Shown here in pieces: positions 6,886 through 7,696 of a stretch of 7,696 nt of DNA. The notes under the pieces are model-generated. The model was not told the DNA's origin and made no database searches. It saw only the letters and a list, made by a program, of their open reading frames with translations. Made by a program: the position numbers and the translations under genes. How positions within the stretch are numbered: the first letter of the stretch is position 1; each line of letters begins with the position of its first letter. The stretch is from Omnitrophica bacterium RIFCSPLOWO2_01_FULL_45_10 (lineage in GTDB: Bacteria; Omnitrophota; Gorgyraeia; 2-01-FULL-45-10): positions 56,607 through 64,302 of the forward strand of contig MHFL01000035.1 of the NCBI GenBank assembly GCA_001804165.1, in the 5' to 3' direction.

Positions 6886-6887
6886 GT

Positions 6888-7696
6888 CTATCTCCACCAA
6901 CCCAGCATCGGCTTTATAACCCTCTCCCAAAACAGGTCCTCGCAACCAACCTTCGCATCTGGATTGTGTATCCATCTCCAATAAATTGCACGCCCCAGCT
7001 TCTCCTTCCATTTCTTTGGACATAATAACCCGGCTGCTTTGATCAAAATCTTCATGGCTACCTGTTCGCTTTGATCCTGAATTAAGACACCCCAAAGACG
7101 AAACTTGCTAAAAAATGATATTGGCGCAGCCGCTACTCGCTTCCAATGGTCACAAAATAATGCAACAAACGGCAAATACCACCAGGGCTTACTCCCCTTA
7201 CCTAAAGAGAATTGATAATCCTGGTCAACCGTATTCCACTTTTGACGGCCGAAGTAAGTAAAAAGCACTTCTGGGACCTGAATAAAACCGCCATAAATTG
7301 AAATCTCCTGGATAAACGCCAGCTCAGTCGACATGCTCTTCTGAAACATATGCGTCTTACGCATGGCGGATGAACGATAAAGGCCATAGATAGCTATTGC
7401 CGGAAGGCGCTTCAGGGTTTCCCGATACCTTCCTACTAACCCTGTTGCTGCTTCAAGGCTATCCATGGTGGCAACACGAAGCAATTCCTGTCGGCCTTCA
7501 ACAAAAGAAGCCGTGTGAGCCTGACAGAGCGCCGCATTCGGAGATTGCTCCATCTTCTTAACACAGGCGCTGACAAAAGACGGTTCCCGTTTATCATCAT
7601 GAGCGGCCCACATAAAATATTTACCCGAAGAAAGCTCAAAAACCCGGTTAAAATTAAAAAGAATGCCCATGTTTTTCTCGGACCGGCTGTACTTTA
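6888..7696 (-). CDS. Glycosyltransferase family 2, 5' end missing (runs off the right edge)
   Basis: 268 residues are visible, and the frame is open to the window edge. An internal ATG at 7670 is not the start: the eight codons before it, KYSRSEKN, continue the conserved run into MGILFNFNRVFELSSGKYF. WAAHDD (visible residues 29-34) is the metal- and nucleotide-sugar-binding acidic motif of GT-A fold family 2 enzymes. FGGFIQVPEVLFTY-like sequence (YGGFIQVPEVLFTYFGR in the visible part) is typical of the C-terminal end of the catalytic domain. The conserved acidic residue before it is plausibly the Glu of STELAFIQE. About the first 65-70 residues, holding the N-terminal nucleotide-binding strand, are outside. 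A further 90 residues, rich in Trp, follow and may contact the membrane. It should add a sugar in an inverting reaction to the lipid-linked glycan; donor and acceptor are unknown. It ends two bases before the radical SAM start. Confidence 0.9.
   Translation of the reverse strand, partial: KYSRSEKNMGILFNFNRVFELSSGKYFMWAAHDDKREPSFVSACVKKMEQSPNAALCQAHTASFVEGRQELLRVATMDSLEAATGLVGRYRETLKRLPAIAIYGLYRSSAMRKTHMFQKSMSTELAFIQEISIYGGFIQVPEVLFTYFGRQKWNTVDQDYQFSLGKGSKPWWYLPFVALFCDHWKRVAAAPISFFSKFRLWGVLIQDQSEQVAMKILIKAAGLLCPKKWKEKLGRAIYWRWIHNPDAKVGCEDLFWERVIKPMLGWWR
6892..6898 (-). promoter_or_regulatory. Ribosome binding site that decides the radical SAM start
   Basis: The minus strand reads GGTGGAG, ending six bases before the ATG at 6885. 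It also encodes the last Trp-Trp-Arg of the glycosyltransferase. This strong site supports a start at 6885 and argues against the much longer upstream frame. Confidence 0.65.

Noticed and set aside
6886..7095. A 70-codon upstream extension of the radical SAM frame starting at 7095.
   Set aside because: It lies wholly inside the glycosyltransferase gene in another frame and shows no domain similarity. A good ribosome site supports the ATG at 6885.
7668..7670. ATG at 7670 as the start of the family 2 glycosyltransferase.
   Set aside because: The frame continues upstream to the window edge with the conserved run leading into NMGILFNFNRVFE, so the true start is outside.
1..7696. Searches by eye for CRISPR repeats, insertion-sequence ends, tRNA genes and rho-independent terminators.
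   Set aside because: Nothing recurring or structured was found beyond the coding sequence; gaps between genes are at most 39 bases and hold only ribosome sites.

Overview
The window is an interior piece of a bacterial (less likely archaeal) surface-glycan biosynthesis locus, such as O-antigen, capsule or exopolysaccharide. All eight genes lie on the minus strand, so transcription runs from high to low coordinates. Gaps are never more than 39 bases and several genes overlap, which is the layout of a single polycistronic unit. I see no rRNA, tRNA, CRISPR array, insertion sequence, promoter or rho-independent terminator, and no gene-free stretch longer than 39 bases. The taxon cannot be fixed from these genes. 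Mixed base composition and accessory polysaccharide genes would suit many environmental Gram-negative lineages, and I do not assign one.

Layout in transcription order: (1) 7696-6888, a family 2 glycosyltransferase whose start lies outside the window. (2) 6885-6064, a radical SAM enzyme with a Cys-rich C-terminus. (3) 6048-5329, a class I methyltransferase. (4) 5308-4406, a methyltransferase-fold protein without a recognisable SAM glycine loop. (5) 4366-3356, a methyltransferase with a Trm112-like zinc-ribbon remnant at its N-terminus. (6) 3356-2085, a GT4 glycosyltransferase with an altered EX7E motif. (7) 2088-967, a canonical GT4 glycosyltransferase. (8) 965-81, another class I methyltransferase. 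(9) 93-1, the first 31 codons of an asparagine-synthase-type glutamine amidotransferase. It begins inside gene 8 and runs off the left edge.

Taken together, three glycosyltransferases would add sugars to a lipid-linked oligosaccharide at the inner face of the membrane. Up to four methyltransferase-fold proteins, a radical SAM enzyme and an amidotransferase would decorate those sugars or their nucleotide-linked precursors. Decorating enzymes outnumber glycosyltransferases, so the product is probably a heavily modified, O-methylated and possibly amidated glycan. No flippase, polymerase, chain-length regulator or nucleotide-sugar synthesis gene is present, so these must lie elsewhere. The least explained parts are the radical SAM enzyme, the methyltransferase-like protein without motif I, and the GT4 with the altered catalytic motif. 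Each belongs to a broadly recognisable superfamily. I do not find a clearly new kind of system, but the substrate of most of these enzymes is unknown.
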